A program made the translations under genes and the position numbers. From positions 2,418,001-2,482,000 of the forward strand of contig NZ_CP084550.1 in assembly GCF_021800405.1 (NCBI RefSeq): 64,000 bases of DNA, in the 5' to 3' direction. Positions 9,091 to 19,444 of this stretch are shown one piece after another (positions within the stretch are counted from its first letter, which is position 1; each line of letters begins with the position of its first letter). The notes below the pieces were generated by a model that ran no database searches, was not told where the DNA came from, and saw only the letters and a program-made list of their open reading frames with translations. The stretch comes from Arthrobacter sp. FW306-07-I. GTDB lineage: Bacteria; Actinomycetota; Actinomycetes; Actinomycetales; Micrococcaceae.

Positions 9091-9558
9091 ATGAGCATTG
9101 CCGGGGCACCAATAGCCAGGATCGTGGTGGGCGTAGACGGATCGGAAGCATCCGTGGAGGCCCTTCGCCAGGCGCAGCGGCTCGCCACTCCCCTGGGCGC
9201 AAAGGTCCAGGCAGTGGCCTGCTGGGAGTACCCGCAGATGTACAGCGGCTACGTCATGATGGGCATCGAGGGCTTCGAGGAGGGCGCCAGAAAGGTCCTG
9301 GACGAGGCCGTGGTGCAGGCGTTCGGAGCGGAGACGCCGGCAAATGTCACCTCGTCGTTGATCCGGAGCCACCCCCGTGAAGCGCTGATCGATGCCAGCC
9401 GCGACGCGGACATGATCGTGGTGGGGCGCCGCGGGCACGGCGGGTTCGGTGGCCTGCTCCTGGGCTCCGTAAGTTCCGCCATCGTGGCCCACGCCCATTG
9501 CCCGGTCCTGGTGGTGCACACACCAGAGGAGCACTCCGAAGCCGCCGGAAACCACTGA
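9091..9558 (+). CDS. Universal stress protein, single UspA domain (usp2)
   Basis: A single-domain UspA protein of 155 residues with VVGVDGSEAS near the N-terminus and the ATP motif GRRGHGGFGGLLLGSVS. The ATG at 9091 follows GGGAGCGG by 4-5 nt and is preferred to an in-frame upstream start, which would add an unrelated basic tail. It is followed after 40 nt by a P-type ATPase gene with no terminator between, so the two may be co-transcribed. It is closely related to usp3 at 14.5 kb (both have the CWE/CWD...Y...GIEGF pattern), which suggests gene duplication. Confidence 0.93.
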   Translation: MSIAGAPIARIVVGVDGSEASVEALRQAQRLATPLGAKVQAVACWEYPQMYSGYVMMGIEGFEEGARKVLDEAVVQAFGAETPANVTSSLIRSHPREALIDASRDADMIVVGRRGHGGFGGLLLGSVSSAIVAHAHCPVLVVHTPEEHSEAAGNH

Positions 9559-9598
9559 CCAGGACAGCTGCGAAGACGGTAATTAACGTCCGGGGCGG

Positions 9599-12425
9599 GT
9601 GAGCGCGGTGCCGGCCGGTGAAGTACGACGGCGGACCACCGGGAAGGGGCGGTTGAGGAGCCCGGAGCCTGGATCCGGCCGCCGGAGGCAGGACGGCCCT
9701 CCGGATCCTGCCCACCACGGTCTCCCGGTCCACGAAGTGGTGATCCTGCTTGGAACGGACGCCGCCAGGGGCCTGGGCCATGGCGAGGTAGAGCGCCGAC
9801 GTGCCCAATTCGGGAGAAACGAGCTACCGCGGTCACACAGTGGAGGCATTGCCCGCAAACTGGGACGCCAGTTCAACAACCCGCTGGTCTATGTCCTGTT
9901 GGCCGCCGCCGTGGTTACCGTGTTCCTTGGCGAATTCCTGGACTCTGCAGTCATCCTCGCCGTGGTCCTGGTTAACACGCTGATCGGTTTCGTCCAGGAG
10001 GTGCGGGCAGAAGCAGCCCTGGATGCCCTTCATTCGCTGGTCCGCACGCATGCCGCCGTAATGCGTGGCGGCGAACGGATGCAGGTCCCCTCCGAAGACC
10101 TGGTCCCTGGCGACCTTGTCCTGCTCGAGGCGGGAGACAAGGTACCCGCCGACCTGCGCCTGGTGCGCCTGTCCGCCCTCCGGGTGGACGAATCCGCGCT
10201 CACGGGAGAATCGGACCCCGTGGCCAAGGACGAGGTGGTACTCCCCCAGGTCACGCCCGTGGCCGACCGGCGGAACATGCTGTACAGCGGCACACTGGTG
10301 ACCGCCGGCACCGGCGCAGGAATCGTCGTCGCCGTCGGCGGTGAAACCGAACTCGGCGAGATCCACCGCCTCATGGGCGCCGTCCGCCCCGTGGCCACAC
10401 CTTTGACCCTGAAGCTGGCACGCTTCAGCACCACGCTCACCATCGCCATCCTTGCCCTCGCTGCCGTAGCCTTCCTCGCCGGCCTGGCACATGGGGAACG
10501 CCCGGGACAGATGTTCACCGCCGCCGTCGCGCTGGCCGTGGGCGCCATTCCGGAGGGTCTTCCCGCCGCCGTCACGGTAACGCTTGCCATCGGCGTGCGC
10601 CGGATGGCCCGCCGCCGTGCCGTGGTCCGCCGGCTTCCAGTGGTGGAAACGCTGGGCAGCACCACGGTGATCTGCTCCGACAAGACAGGCACCTTCACGG
10701 AGAACCAGATGACAGTCCGGGCGCTCTGGACGCCCTCGGGCAGGTACGACGTCACGGGTTCCGGCTACGGACCGGAGGGCCTCATCATCCCTTCAGCCGG
10801 AGACGGCACCGGCGGACAGGCACCCGGCGCGGCAACGCGGCCGGCAGACCGGGATGCTGCCCTGTACTGGTCCCTCCTGGGTGGTGCCGCCTGCAACGAT
10901 GCAACCATCCGGCCCGAGGGGTCCGGATGGCAGGTTCGGGGTGACCCTACCGAGGCGAGCGATGTTGGTGGCGGCAGGGAAAGGCGGCATCCGGGTGCGG
11001 GAATTCCTGGCCGCCAACCCGCGGCAGGCCGAGCAGCCGTTCACCTCCGAGCGGCAGTTCATGGCAACACTGCACGCTTCAACGCTCCCCCACGGCGGCG
11101 GAACGGTGTTCGTCAAGGGCGCCGTGGAACGGGTCCTGGAACTCTGCGGCCACGAAATGGACACCGGCGGCGGCGCCAGTCCCCTCCGCAGGCATTCGGT
11201 GCTCAGCGCCGCACACGCGCTCGCAGACACCGGGCTCCGGGTGCTGGCCACTGCCATGATGCGCCTCCCCGCGGCCGGCGGTCCCCTTTCCACCATGGAA
11301 TTGCGGGGCCGGATGACCTTTACCGGACTCCAGGGCATGCATGACCCACCGCGGCCGGCCGCGGCGGCCTCCGTTGCGGCCTGCCGGCGTGCCGGCGTGG
11401 GCGTCAAGATGATCACGGGAGACCACATACGGACGGCGGTGACCGTGGCCGCGGCGGTGGGGCTGGCCGCAGACCATGATGCCGGAACTGCCCTGACGGG
11501 GGCCCAGCTGGACGACATCCCGGCAGACCGGTTCCCGGATGCCGTGGAGCGCGCCACGGTTTTTGCACGGGTTTCGCCTGAACAGAAGCTTCGCCTTATC
11601 GATGCCCTGCAATCCCGCGGGCACGTGGCCGCCATGACCGGTGACGGCGTGAACGACGCCCCCGCCCTGCGGCAGGCGAACGTGGGCATCGCGATGGGAC
11701 GCACCGGAACCGAGGTGGCCAAGGAGGCCTCGGACATCGTCCTGACTGACGACGACTTCGCCACCATTGAAGCAGCGGTCGAAGAGGGCCGGAATGTCTT
11801 CGACAACCTGACCAAGTTCATCGTCTGGACCCTCCCCACCAACATGGCCGAGGGATTGGTGATCCTCGTGGCCATCCTGCTGGGCGCTACGCTGCCCATC
11901 CTGCCCACCCAGATCCTCTGGATCAACATGACCACCGCCGTCGCCCTTGGACTGATGCTCGCCTTCGAGCCGAAGGAGCAAGGCCTGATGTCCCGACCGC
12001 CCAGGGCACCGGACCGCCCCCTCCTGACGTGGGCGCTCACCGTTAGGATCCTGCTCGTGTCGGCCCTGCTGGTGGCCGGGGCCTGGTGGCTCTTCGAACA
12101 CGAAGCGGCCGTCGGCGCATCGGTGGCGCAGGCCCGCACCTCCGCAGTGAACCTCTTCGTGGCGGTGGAGGTGTTCTACCTCTTCAGCTGCCGGTCCTTG
12201 ACCCGCCCCGCCTGGCGGATAAGGCCCTTCGGCAACCGCTGGCTGCTCCTCGGCGTCATGGTCCAGACAGCCGGCCAACTGGCCCTCACCTACATCCCGC
12301 TGATGAACGAACTCTTCCACACCGCCCCCATCAGCGCAGAGGCGTGGTTGCGGATCGTCGGCCTGGCGCTGTTGGCCTCCCTCGTCGTCGCCCTGGACAA
12401 GCGCTTCCGGCGCCGTGGCTTTTAA
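9599..12425 (+). pseudogene. Type II cation P-type ATPase, frameshifted in the nucleotide-binding domain
   Basis: Two overlapping frames together encode one complete type II (Ca2+-like) P-type ATPase of about 940 residues. Frame one (from GTG 9599) holds the actuator TGES, the PEGLPAAVTV membrane motif and the phosphorylation site SDKTGTFTEN. It leaves register in the N-domain after VRGDPTEA. Frame two resumes with MLVAAGKGG at 10962 and holds MITGDH, MTGDGVNDAP and the C-terminal membrane helices. One extra base, probably the A at 10958 in GAGGCGAGCGATG, explains the shift. Unless rescued by frameshifting or a sequencing error, the pump is inactive. The start codon is uncertain (GTG 9599 or 9608). 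It lies behind usp2 in the same orientation. Confidence 0.85.
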
Positions 12426-12451
12426 TTCCGCGGGCATCAAGGTTCCGCGCT

Positions 12452-13114
12452 TCAACGTCCTGCCCCGGCCGTCCGGGTCACCTGCAGAAGGCGTATCAGC
12501 ACCAGGCCGGTGACCAGGGCCATCACTACTGCCATCAGAACTGCTGCCGCCACCCCGATGGCAGCGATCAGCCAGGCAGGCTGCCCCGGCTGCCATAGAG
12601 GAGGGGCCACAAGCATGAAGACCGACAGACCCGCGGCCCACGCCGCAGAACTCCCGACGACCCAGCGCCATGCCCGGAAGGTATGGCGGCGCAGCTCGAA
12701 CCATTGGGCAGTTCCAATGGACCCGAGCAGCAGGATGGCTGCCACACCGCCGGCCCCTATCCAGGCCGCCGGCGGCCAATCCTGCCATGTCTCGAAGGCC
12801 GACGGCAGCATTCCCACGGACCAGGCGAAGGCCGCACCCGCCGCGGTCAACAGAATCCATCGTGAAGTGGAAATGCGCGGCAGCCGCGATCGCAGGACAT
12901 GGGCCTGGGACCAGCCCAGGACAGCACCTTCAGCCAACCCGGCCAGGACCAGAAGCCCAAAATCCGCGCCGGGCCAGACAGTTGCGGCAAGGAACTGGGC
13001 AAGGGCCGGGGCAAGGAACCCAATGCTCTCACCGAGGCTTACCCAGCCCACCCAAGCAGCGAGGAACGCATGCTGCGGCGTCACGCCGTCGGCGGCTTTT
13101 TCCCTGGAGGCCAT
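12452..13114 (-). CDS. Polytopic membrane protein, unknown
   Basis: A 220-residue hydrophobic protein with about six predicted membrane helices, starting soon after a short basic N-terminus. The ATG at 13114 (MASREKAADG) is chosen because AGAGGAG lies 5-6 nt upstream. I recognise no family motif. It is convergent with the frameshifted ATPase, only 26 nt apart, and divergent from the SHOCT-DUF3040-hemerythrin operon. No DosR-like box with an A/T centre was found in its 240-bp upstream region. Confidence 0.75.
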   Translation of the reverse strand: MASREKAADGVTPQHAFLAAWVGWVSLGESIGFLAPALAQFLAATVWPGADFGLLVLAGLAEGAVLGWSQAHVLRSRLPRISTSRWILLTAAGAAFAWSVGMLPSAFETWQDWPPAAWIGAGGVAAILLLGSIGTAQWFELRRHTFRAWRWVVGSSAAWAAGLSVFMLVAPPLWQPGQPAWLIAAIGVAAAVLMAVVMALVTGLVLIRLLQVTRTAGAGR

Positions 13115-13353
13115 GCGCTCCTCTCTCTGCTTCCGCGGGTTGTCCGCGATTCCAGAATCACGCCGTGCTTCAGGGTCCCGGGCCTGCACCACCTGCGCCA
13201 GTGTCAAAAGCCCCGTTGGGCAAGCCGGCCAAAGCGGTGGTGCACGCCGCTGGAACAGGACCAATGGCTCTCCCTTCCGCACCCTGGGCGCCCAATACTG
13301 AAAGGGAAGGCAGACGGCTGGCGCCCGCCTTTCAGAACCCGGAGGTCGTGGAA

Positions 13354-13608
13354 GTGTACGGCTGGAATGACGGCATGGGCCTGTGGGGCTATGTCCTGAT
13401 GAGCATCAGCATGGTGGTGGTCTGGGGAGCAATCATCACCGGTATTGTCCTGCTGGCCCGCTCCCTGCGGGCGCCGTCTCCGCACCCGCTGCAGCAGTCC
13501 CCGCGGCCGGCAGAGGACGTGCTTGCCGAGCGGTTTGCCCGCGGCGAGATCGACGCGCTGGAATACCAGAACAGGCTGTCCGTCCTGCGCGGCCAGCCGG
13601 GTGCCTGA
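13354..13608 (+). CDS. SHOCT-domain small membrane protein
   Basis: An 84-residue protein with one membrane segment (about 11-35) and a C-terminal SHOCT motif, AEDVLAERFARGEIDALEYQ, which is typical of short actinobacterial membrane proteins thought to oligomerise. The GTG at 13354 is preferred over GTG 13348 because GGAGG at 13341-13345 gives an 8-nt spacing. It heads a likely operon with the DUF3040 and hemerythrin genes. Confidence 0.85.
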   Translation: MYGWNDGMGLWGYVLMSISMVVVWGAIITGIVLLARSLRAPSPHPLQQSPRPAEDVLAERFARGEIDALEYQNRLSVLRGQPGA

Positions 13609-13649
13609 GTTCCCGGGTCCTACAGGCAACGAACCGCGGGGGTGCAACG

Positions 13650-13967
13650 ATGCCACTCTCTGAATTCGAGAAACGCGAACTTGAACTGATCGGCCACGGC
13701 CTGGAAGAGGACGATCCCCGGCTCGCCGACATGCTCAGCAGGGACAGCGCCGCGCTGTCCCGCAGGGCCCGGATCAGCCGCGGATTGGTCGTTTTCGCGG
13801 CAGGTGTCTGCGTCCTCCTCCTGGGCCTGGTGATGCGGGTGCCCCCCGTGGGCATCGCAGGGTTTGCCCTCATGAACGGGGGCGGCTACTGGGCCATCAA
13901 GGACCTCCGGTGGTCCTTGCGGAGCAGGAACCGGCGCGTTACCCAAGTGGAAGGCAACAACGAATGA
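13650..13967 (+). CDS. DUF3040 membrane protein
   Basis: A 105-residue protein that opens with MPLSEFEKRELELIGHGLEE, the hallmark of DUF3040, and then has two membrane segments (about 45-85). DUF3040 proteins are common small actinobacterial membrane proteins of unknown function. The ATG at 13650 follows GGGGGTG. Its TGA overlaps the ATG of the hemerythrin gene (ATGA), so the two are translationally coupled. Confidence 0.88.
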   Translation: MPLSEFEKRELELIGHGLEEDDPRLADMLSRDSAALSRRARISRGLVVFAAGVCVLLLGLVMRVPPVGIAGFALMNGGGYWAIKDLRWSLRSRNRRVTQVEGNNE

Positions 13968-14470
13968 GCGGGAACGGCAAGGACCTTTCGTCCGAACGGC
14001 AGGCGCTGCAGGCGGTGGAAACCCACCATGCGGATATGCTGCGGCACTTGAACGGGCTGGTGGGCCTGCTGACGGAGACCGTGGAGGCTGGAGATGCCGG
14101 CGCCGCCCAGGCTGCGCAGGCCACCCTTCTTGACTGGTGTGACAAGGAGCTGGTGCCTCACGCCCTGGCCGAGGAAGGGCCGCTTTACAGCGGGCCGCAC
14201 GGCATGCCGGAGGCCAAGCTGCTGGTGGACGGCATGCTGGCCGAGCACCAGGTCATCGTGGGCCTGATCGAGGAGCTCAGAACGGCTGACGGGGTGGCCG
14301 CGGCTGTGGCGGCCGGTGCCATCCAGCGGATCTTCGCCCTGCACCTGGACAAAGAGAACCGCCTCCTGATGCCTTTCGTCATCCAATCCCCCGCACTGTC
14401 GCTCGCCCATGCAGTGGAAGGACTGCACGAACTGGTGGGAGAAGGCGCAGCACATCATCACAAGCATTGA
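13964..14470 (+). CDS. Hemerythrin-domain protein
   Basis: A 168-residue cytosolic helical bundle of the hemerythrin HHE family, which binds a di-iron centre and oxygen or NO. Likely ligands are His21/His22, His66-x3-Glu70, His95 and His127-x3-Glu131. The tail is His-rich (HHHKH). It overlaps the DUF3040 gene by 4 nt and is convergent with usp3. An oxygen- or NO-binding protein fits next to a DosR/DosS-like system, although no clear box precedes its operon. Confidence 0.88.
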   Translation: MSGNGKDLSSERQALQAVETHHADMLRHLNGLVGLLTETVEAGDAGAAQAAQATLLDWCDKELVPHALAEEGPLYSGPHGMPEAKLLVDGMLAEHQVIVGLIEELRTADGVAAAVAAGAIQRIFALHLDKENRLLMPFVIQSPALSLAHAVEGLHELVGEGAAHHHKH

Positions 14471-14540
14471 GCGGGCGCACCTGCATTGAGGCGCATGTGC
14501 ATTGGCTCGGCGCTGAACTGCTGGACAATCAGGTGCACGG

Positions 14541-15053
14541 TCAGGGAACCACAGCGGTGCGGGGGTCTGCAACCCCCACTGCGGCCTCCGCCTCTGCCTT
14601 TTCTTCCGGGTCTTTTGTCTCCGGGGCGTGGACCACCAGCACCGGGCAGTGCGCGTGGCTCACGCATGCCGAACTCACCGAACCGGGGACGAAGCTCCCG
14701 TGCCCCCGCCTTCCAACAATCAGCAGGGACGCGTTGCGGCTCGCGTCAATCAGCGCTGGACCGGGCTTGCCCCTGACCAGCCGGGGGTGCACGAACGGAG
14801 GCAGTTCATCGAAAGCGTCTGCCAGCGCCTGCTGGAGCACTTGTTCCGCGGCATACTTGAACCCCTCGATTCCGACGGCGAGGTACACGCCGTAGCCGGC
14901 CGGAACGTCCCAGCACGCCCAGGCTTCAACCTTGGCCGACATTGGTTCCGCCATCGCCCGGGCCACCCGGAGCGCGGCGACGGAGGCTTCGGATCCATCC
15001 ACCCCGACTATGATCCTCGGGTGCGGTTCAAGGCCATCCATGCCGGCTCCCAT
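14541..15053 (-). CDS. Universal stress protein, single UspA domain (usp3)
   Basis: A 170-residue UspA protein with IIVGVDGSEASVAALR near the start and the nucleotide-loop motif GRRGHGSFVPGSVSS, which is two residues shorter than in usp2. The C-terminus has an acidic extension (about 25 residues). The ATG at 15053 is chosen because GGCAGGA lies about 7 nt upstream; four codons downstream is another ATG. It is divergent from the DosR-like regulator, and the shared promoter region holds two DosR-like boxes. Confidence 0.9.
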   Translation of the reverse strand: MGAGMDGLEPHPRIIVGVDGSEASVAALRVARAMAEPMSAKVEAWACWDVPAGYGVYLAVGIEGFKYAAEQVLQQALADAFDELPPFVHPRLVRGKPGPALIDASRNASLLIVGRRGHGSFVPGSVSSACVSHAHCPVLVVHAPETKDPEEKAEAEAAVGVADPRTAVVP

Positions 15054-15152
15054 CACTGTCCTGCCAAGTGCTGCCCTGCCATATGCTTTCCTGTGGCCGG
15101 GTGCCATCCTTTGGCTCGGTCCCAGAATGGACCACAAACGCTCCGCGTGGAA

Positions 15153-15166
15153 GGGCCGAAGGTCAT
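15153..15166. promoter_or_regulatory. DosR-like box in the usp3/regulator divergent promoter (proximal to usp3)
   Basis: GGGCCGAAGGTCAT, 99 nt upstream of the usp3 start. It is nearly identical to the boxes at 36990 and (reversed) 30052. Confidence 0.6.
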
Positions 15167-15216
15167 CACGTCCTTGCAAGCCGAGGGGCCCCTTTCCCGG
15201 CCAAGGTCCGGTGACG

Positions 15217-15230
15217 TGGACTTTGGTCCC
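15217..15230. promoter_or_regulatory. DosR-like box in the usp3/regulator divergent promoter (proximal to the regulator)
   Basis: TGGACTTTGGTCCC, about 100 nt upstream of the regulator start. This would allow autoregulation, as known for mycobacterial devR. A weaker half-match, CCGGCCAAGGTCCG, lies at 15197-15210. Confidence 0.55.
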
Positions 15231-15331
15231 TTCCCGCCGCCGCCTCCCCGGGTAACAATGGGACCAGGCCCTCCCCGGGGGCTACCCCGTCTGCAGCGGG
15301 GCCTTGATCCTGAAGACATTGGGAGCGTTCG

Positions 15332-16012
15332 GTGTACAAGCATGAAGCAGGGACTGATGGGCCAACAGGATCTTTGGGGCAGATCCGGGTGTTCATCCTC
15401 GATGACCATGAGCTTGTCCGGCAGGGGCTGAAGGACCTGCTGGAAGGCGAAGGATTCCTTGTCGTAGGCGAAAGCGGGTCCGCAGCCGAAGCCACCCGCC
15501 GCATCCCCGCCCTGCACCCGGACATCGCCATCCTTGACGGGCGGCTTCCTGACGGCACGGGAATCGAAGTGTGCCGGGACGTGCGTTCGCTGGATCCCCG
15601 CCTGCGCTGCCTGATCCTCACCAGCTACGACGACGAACAGGCCCTGCGCGGGGCGGTCCTGGCAGGTGCCTCCGGCTACATCCTGAAACAGATCAGGAGT
15701 GACGACCTGCTGGCCGGGATCCGCAGGGCCGCTGCCGGAGAATCGCTGTTTGATCCTGGGGTGGAGCAGCAGATCATTACCGGGCTTTCCACGGCGCCTA
15801 CAGATCCCCGTTTGGAGGGCCTGAGCGCGCAGGAGAAGAAGGTGCTGGCGTTGATCGGCCAGGGGCTGACCAACCGCCAAATCGGCGACGAGCTGTTCCT
15901 GGCCGAGAAGACCGTCAAGAACTACGTTTCGTCCATCCTGGCCAAGCTGGGGTTCGAACGCAGGACGCAGGCGGCGGTCTACGTCACCAAGAGTTCACCG
16001 GACTCCGCCTGA
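15332..16012 (+). CDS. DevR/DosR-like NarL-family response regulator
   Basis: A 226-residue response regulator. The receiver domain (about 18-135) has the acidic pair D24-D25 and the phospho-acceptor D69 in ILDGRLPDGTGIEVCRD, very like DosR. The LuxR/NarL-type HTH (about 160-220) contains LTNRQIGDELFLAEKTVKNY, whose KTVKN recognition helix matches the residues DosR uses on DNA. The GTG at 15332 follows GGGAG by 6 nt and adds about 16 residues before the receiver. It is convergent with the sensor kinase, 9 nt apart, not co-directional as in mycobacteria. It probably binds the GGGxC-type boxes in this window. Confidence 0.92.
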   Translation: MYKHEAGTDGPTGSLGQIRVFILDDHELVRQGLKDLLEGEGFLVVGESGSAAEATRRIPALHPDIAILDGRLPDGTGIEVCRDVRSLDPRLRCLILTSYDDEQALRGAVLAGASGYILKQIRSDDLLAGIRRAAAGESLFDPGVEQQIITGLSTAPTDPRLEGLSAQEKKVLALIGQGLTNRQIGDELFLAEKTVKNYVSSILAKLGFERRTQAAVYVTKSSPDSA

Positions 16013-16021
16013 CCGGACAGG

Positions 16022-17881
<1,860 letters not shown>

Positions 17882-17974
17882 TCACCTGAGCATGAAGGCG
17901 CTTCCCGATTAATTCTAGGAGCACAGGGGAAAAAATACCCCCAATGGTCCCCGAATAGGGGCGCTAGGGGGCGC

Positions 17975-17988
17975 GGGACCTTCTTCCC
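17975..17988. promoter_or_regulatory. DosR-like box upstream of the PPOX gene
   Basis: GGGACCTTCTTCCC ends 35 nt before the start codon, the same distance as the boxes of the GyrI-like gene and usp6. A second inverted repeat, GGTCCCCGAATAGGGGC, lies just upstream near 17946. Confidence 0.6.
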
Positions 17989-18023
17989 TAGCCGGGGGCC
18001 ATACCCGGCTTTAGGCTACGGCC

Positions 18024-18482
18024 ATGAACACCGCAGCGACTGAACCGGAAATCAAGGAACTGGGCGTCCACGATTGCTGGCGATACCTTCGTTCAACGTC
18101 CCTTTGCAGGATCGCCTTCACGGACGGGGACATTGTTGAAAACTATCCCGTGAACTTTGTCCCCACCAACGGCACCCTGCTCATCCGGACGGGGGAAGGA
18201 ACCAAGCTTGCCTCCCTCGCCGAACATAAGGCAGTGGCCGTCGAGGCGGACGGGATGAACCAGTACGGCACCATCGCCTGGAGCGTCATCCTCAAGGGGC
18301 ACGCGCTGATCGTTACCGATGCCGAGGAAACGCAGGACGCCATGGATGCAGGGCTTTCCCCATGGCAACCCGGCCAAAAGAACGTCCTGATCCGGATCAC
18401 GCCGCACGAAATCAGTGGGCGCAGGTTCGTCATCGCCGCGCCAACCCACTGGTGGCCGCCGCGCGAACCAAGCGCGGATTAG
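18024..18482 (+). CDS. Pyridoxamine 5'-phosphate oxidase-like flavin-binding protein
   Basis: A 152-residue single-domain protein of the split-barrel PPOX (Pyridox_ox_2-like) group, with YLRSTSLCRIAFTDGD and NYPVNFVPTNGTLLIRTGEG as family-type segments. Such proteins bind FMN or F420 and may act in redox chemistry; the substrate cannot be read from the sequence. A similar protein belongs to the mycobacterial DosR regulon. It has its own DosR-like box and is divergent from the sensor kinase. usp4 follows 71 nt downstream. Confidence 0.85.
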   Translation: MNTAATEPEIKELGVHDCWRYLRSTSLCRIAFTDGDIVENYPVNFVPTNGTLLIRTGEGTKLASLAEHKAVAVEADGMNQYGTIAWSVILKGHALIVTDAEETQDAMDAGLSPWQPGQKNVLIRITPHEISGRRFVIAAPTHWWPPREPSAD

Positions 18483-18553
18483 GCCTGCACACGAACACTC
18501 CCCCGGCTCCTGCACCACACCCCGCCACAAGAACCCGCAAAGGATGGTCCCCC

Positions 18554-19420
18554 ATGGCACCTGCCAAGCCAATCGCCGTCGGCATCACTGATTCCTCGGC
18601 GTCCAATGCCGCCCTGTTGTGGGCAGCAGCCCGGGCCAACAGGCTCAAGCTTCCCCTCGCCGTCGTGAATGTGGTGGACGACCGGTGGATGGCCGCCGAA
18701 GTCCTGCCCTATCTTGAAGTCCTGCGCGAATCGGGGCTGGGCCTGCTGAAGGAAGCCGGTGAGAAGGCCACCGCTGCCGAGCCCGGCCTGCAGGTGACCC
18801 TCCAGCTCCTGGAGGGCGGCGTAGGGGCCGCCCTGGGCGATTACTCGAAAAATGCCAGCATGCTGGTGCTTGGGACCAGCGGCCACACACGCGGTGCCCT
18901 CACGGACCGGGCCCTGCAGGCGGCTGCCACAGCCGAATGCCCCGTGGCCGTCATCGGCGACGCCCAGGAACCGGGCCGCGGCATCGTGGTGGGTGTTGAT
19001 GGATCACGGGAATCAACGCAGGCTGTTGCCTTTGCGGCGGCCGAAGCTGACGCCCTCGGGGAGGACCTGACCGTCCTCTACGCGTTCACCGGCCCCAACC
19101 GCTGGATCTCCGCCGGACTGCCGCAAAGCAGTTTCGCCACCCATGTGGTGGAGGAGGAGCAGATCGTATTGTCCGAAACGGAGGCAGGCCTCCGGCAGGA
19201 CTACCCGGACCTCAGGGTGCAAACCGTGATGGAGACCGTCCTGGAACCTGCAGACGCTTTGCTCCGCGCAGCTGCCGGTGCCCGTCTGCTGGTGCTGGGC
19301 AGCCGTGGCAGGGGTGGCTTCGAAAGGCTCCTCCTGGGGTCCACGGCACACGCGGTGCTTACCCAGCCGCCCTGCCCTACGGTCATCACCCGCGTGCACA
19401 GGCAGCAGCACCACGACTGA
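18554..19420 (+). CDS. Universal stress protein, tandem UspA domains (usp4)
   Basis: A 288-residue tandem UspA protein closely related to usp1. The second domain holds VVGVDGSRESTQAVAFAAAE and the ATP motif GSRGRGGFERLLLGSTA. The first domain is degenerate, with GALTDRALQ at the nucleotide loop. The ATG at 18554 (MAPAKPIAVG) follows AAAGGA by 7-8 nt; the frame is open further upstream but that extension is Pro/His-rich and unlike a Usp. It lies between the PPOX gene and a CtpE-like pump, all in the same orientation, probably one operon ending with Hsp20. Confidence 0.93.
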   Translation: MAPAKPIAVGITDSSASNAALLWAAARANRLKLPLAVVNVVDDRWMAAEVLPYLEVLRESGLGLLKEAGEKATAAEPGLQVTLQLLEGGVGAALGDYSKNASMLVLGTSGHTRGALTDRALQAAATAECPVAVIGDAQEPGRGIVVGVDGSRESTQAVAFAAAEADALGEDLTVLYAFTGPNRWISAGLPQSSFATHVVEEEQIVLSETEAGLRQDYPDLRVQTVMETVLEPADALLRAAAGARLLVLGSRGRGGFERLLLGSTAHAVLTQPPCPTVITRVHRQQHHD

Positions 19421-19444
19421 CCGGGTCAGCAGCCTGGCCACGTC

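Noticed and set aside
7785..9188. A 467-codon minus-strand frame
   Set aside because: It covers the DUF4389 gene in antisense and has no domain; the plus-strand gene has repeats and membrane helices.
11079..12860. A 593-codon open frame on the minus strand
   Set aside because: It lies opposite the C-terminal half of the P-type ATPase, whose motifs are clear. Its composition (Gly, Arg, His rich) is that of a GC-rich antisense frame.
13200..13230. Possible DosR-like box (GGGTCCCGGGCC at about 13177) upstream of the SHOCT operon
   Set aside because: The centre is C/G instead of A/T and the half sites are not spaced like the other eleven.
14471..14540. Two similar units (GCGCACCTGCATTG and GCGCATGTGCATTG) between hemerythrin and usp3
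   Set aside because: Only two imperfect copies and no symmetrical structure; probably chance in a convergent gap.
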